From the NCBI GenBank assembly GCA_016744805.1, contig JADGDQ010000024.1, positions 1 through 34,229 on the forward strand: DNA of 34,229 bases. Direction: 5' to 3'. The notes below the pieces were generated by a model. It did no database searches, was not told where the DNA came from, and was given only the letters and a program-made list of their open reading frames with translations. Shown piece after piece: positions 33,994 to 34,229 of the stretch (the stretch's first letter is position 1; every line of letters begins with the position of its first letter). Made by a program: the position numbers and the translations under genes. This stretch comes from Sulfurovaceae bacterium. Lineage in GTDB: Bacteria > Campylobacterota > Campylobacteria > Campylobacterales > Sulfurovaceae.

Positions 33994-34024
33994 GGTTACT
34001 ATTTGAGTAAAAAATAGTATAGGT

Positions 34025-34180
34025 TTAGGCTTTAGACTCAGCCAATACTTGATAAAGATTTTCTTCTTCATAATTTATTCTACTTACTACAACTTTTACT
34101 AAGCCCTTAAATGAAGTGATAAAAGTTTCATCTCCCATCTTTATCACTAAGCACCCCACAAGACCCCATAATAAGGGCAA
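34025..34180 (-). pseudogene. C-terminal remnant resembling a hemerythrin-like domain
   Basis: A leftward open stretch of 51 codons ends in TAA at 34025-34027. Its last part reads FKGLVKVVVSRINYEEENLYQVL, like the final helix of HHE/hemerythrin domains, where the pattern R...EE..LY includes iron-binding acidic residues. The only upstream start is TTG at 34180, and a TAA in the same frame at 34184-34186 separates it from an ATG at 34228. The first residues do not look like hemerythrin. It may therefore be the tail of a broken gene, or a short real protein starting at GTG or ATG further in. The 34-kb edge prevents a decision. Confidence 0.35.
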
Positions 34181-34229
34181 TAGTTAAAAAAAATTGTTCA
34201 GATTTTCACTACAAAGAGAATTTTGCATA

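Noticed and set aside
1-34229. CRISPR arrays, tRNA or rRNA genes, insertion sequences.
   Set aside because: No regularly spaced repeat, cloverleaf-like sequence, rRNA segment or transposase motif was noticed on reading either strand; a covariance-model scan was not possible.

Overview
The window looks like chromosomal DNA of a Campylobacterota (formerly Epsilonproteobacteria) species, probably a free-living Sulfurovum/Sulfurimonas/Arcobacter-like organism. The reasons are the low G+C content, the pairing of ubiE with xseA, the leuS-lptE-folC run, a MutS7-type mismatch-repair protein with a fused HNH nuclease (a subfamily known mainly from this phylum, giant viruses and octocoral mitochondria), and several c-di-GMP proteins. 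This assignment is inference from gene content; no rRNA or tRNA gene was seen.

Positions 1-730: the left edge holds the last 34 codons of a rightward gene, possibly PriA-like and truncated, then a leftward YefM/Phd-RelE type II toxin-antitoxin pair. Positions 856-4319: a tightly packed leftward operon runs plsY, folB, then three complex-I/group-4-hydrogenase-like subunits (NuoC-, NuoD- and NuoI-like) and an MrpE-like subunit. No NuoB, NuoH or antiporter subunit is present, so the respiratory part looks like a fragment or an unusual partial complex. Positions 4466-5957: a YbfB/YjiJ-type MFS transporter with a TTG start and overlapping leader ORF, then a 69-residue unknown protein.

Positions 5986-14133, leftward: a diguanylate cyclase with a periplasmic CxxCH haem-type sensor domain, ribD, an OafA-type O-acyltransferase with an SGNH domain, mutS7-HNH, a gene remnant and rsmE. 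Mfd follows at 14199-17183, so two DNA-repair ATPases, MutS7 and Mfd, lie within about 7 kb. Positions 17226-21268: a visibly A+T-richer island holds a restriction-modification system, made of one protein fusing a 5-methylcytosine and an N6-adenine methyltransferase and, overlapping it, an HNH-type nuclease. Two short ORFs upstream look like leftovers.

Positions 21402-34000 are mostly core genes: ubiE, xseA, two tandem membrane GGDEF-EAL proteins (the first with an intact EAL phosphodiesterase domain but dead GGDEF, the second with both domains dead), a convergent TPR/lysine-rich exported protein of Bat-pathway type, leuS, an LptE-like lipoprotein, folC and typA/bipA. The right edge holds a hairpin and a leftward remnant that resembles the tail of a hemerythrin domain.

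Most interesting: the orphan NuoC/D/I-MrpE set with a partly lost NiFe cysteine pattern, the MutS7-HNH protein, the double-methyltransferase restriction system and the live/dead EAL pair. I did not find a clearly new system whose function can be stated from sequence alone.
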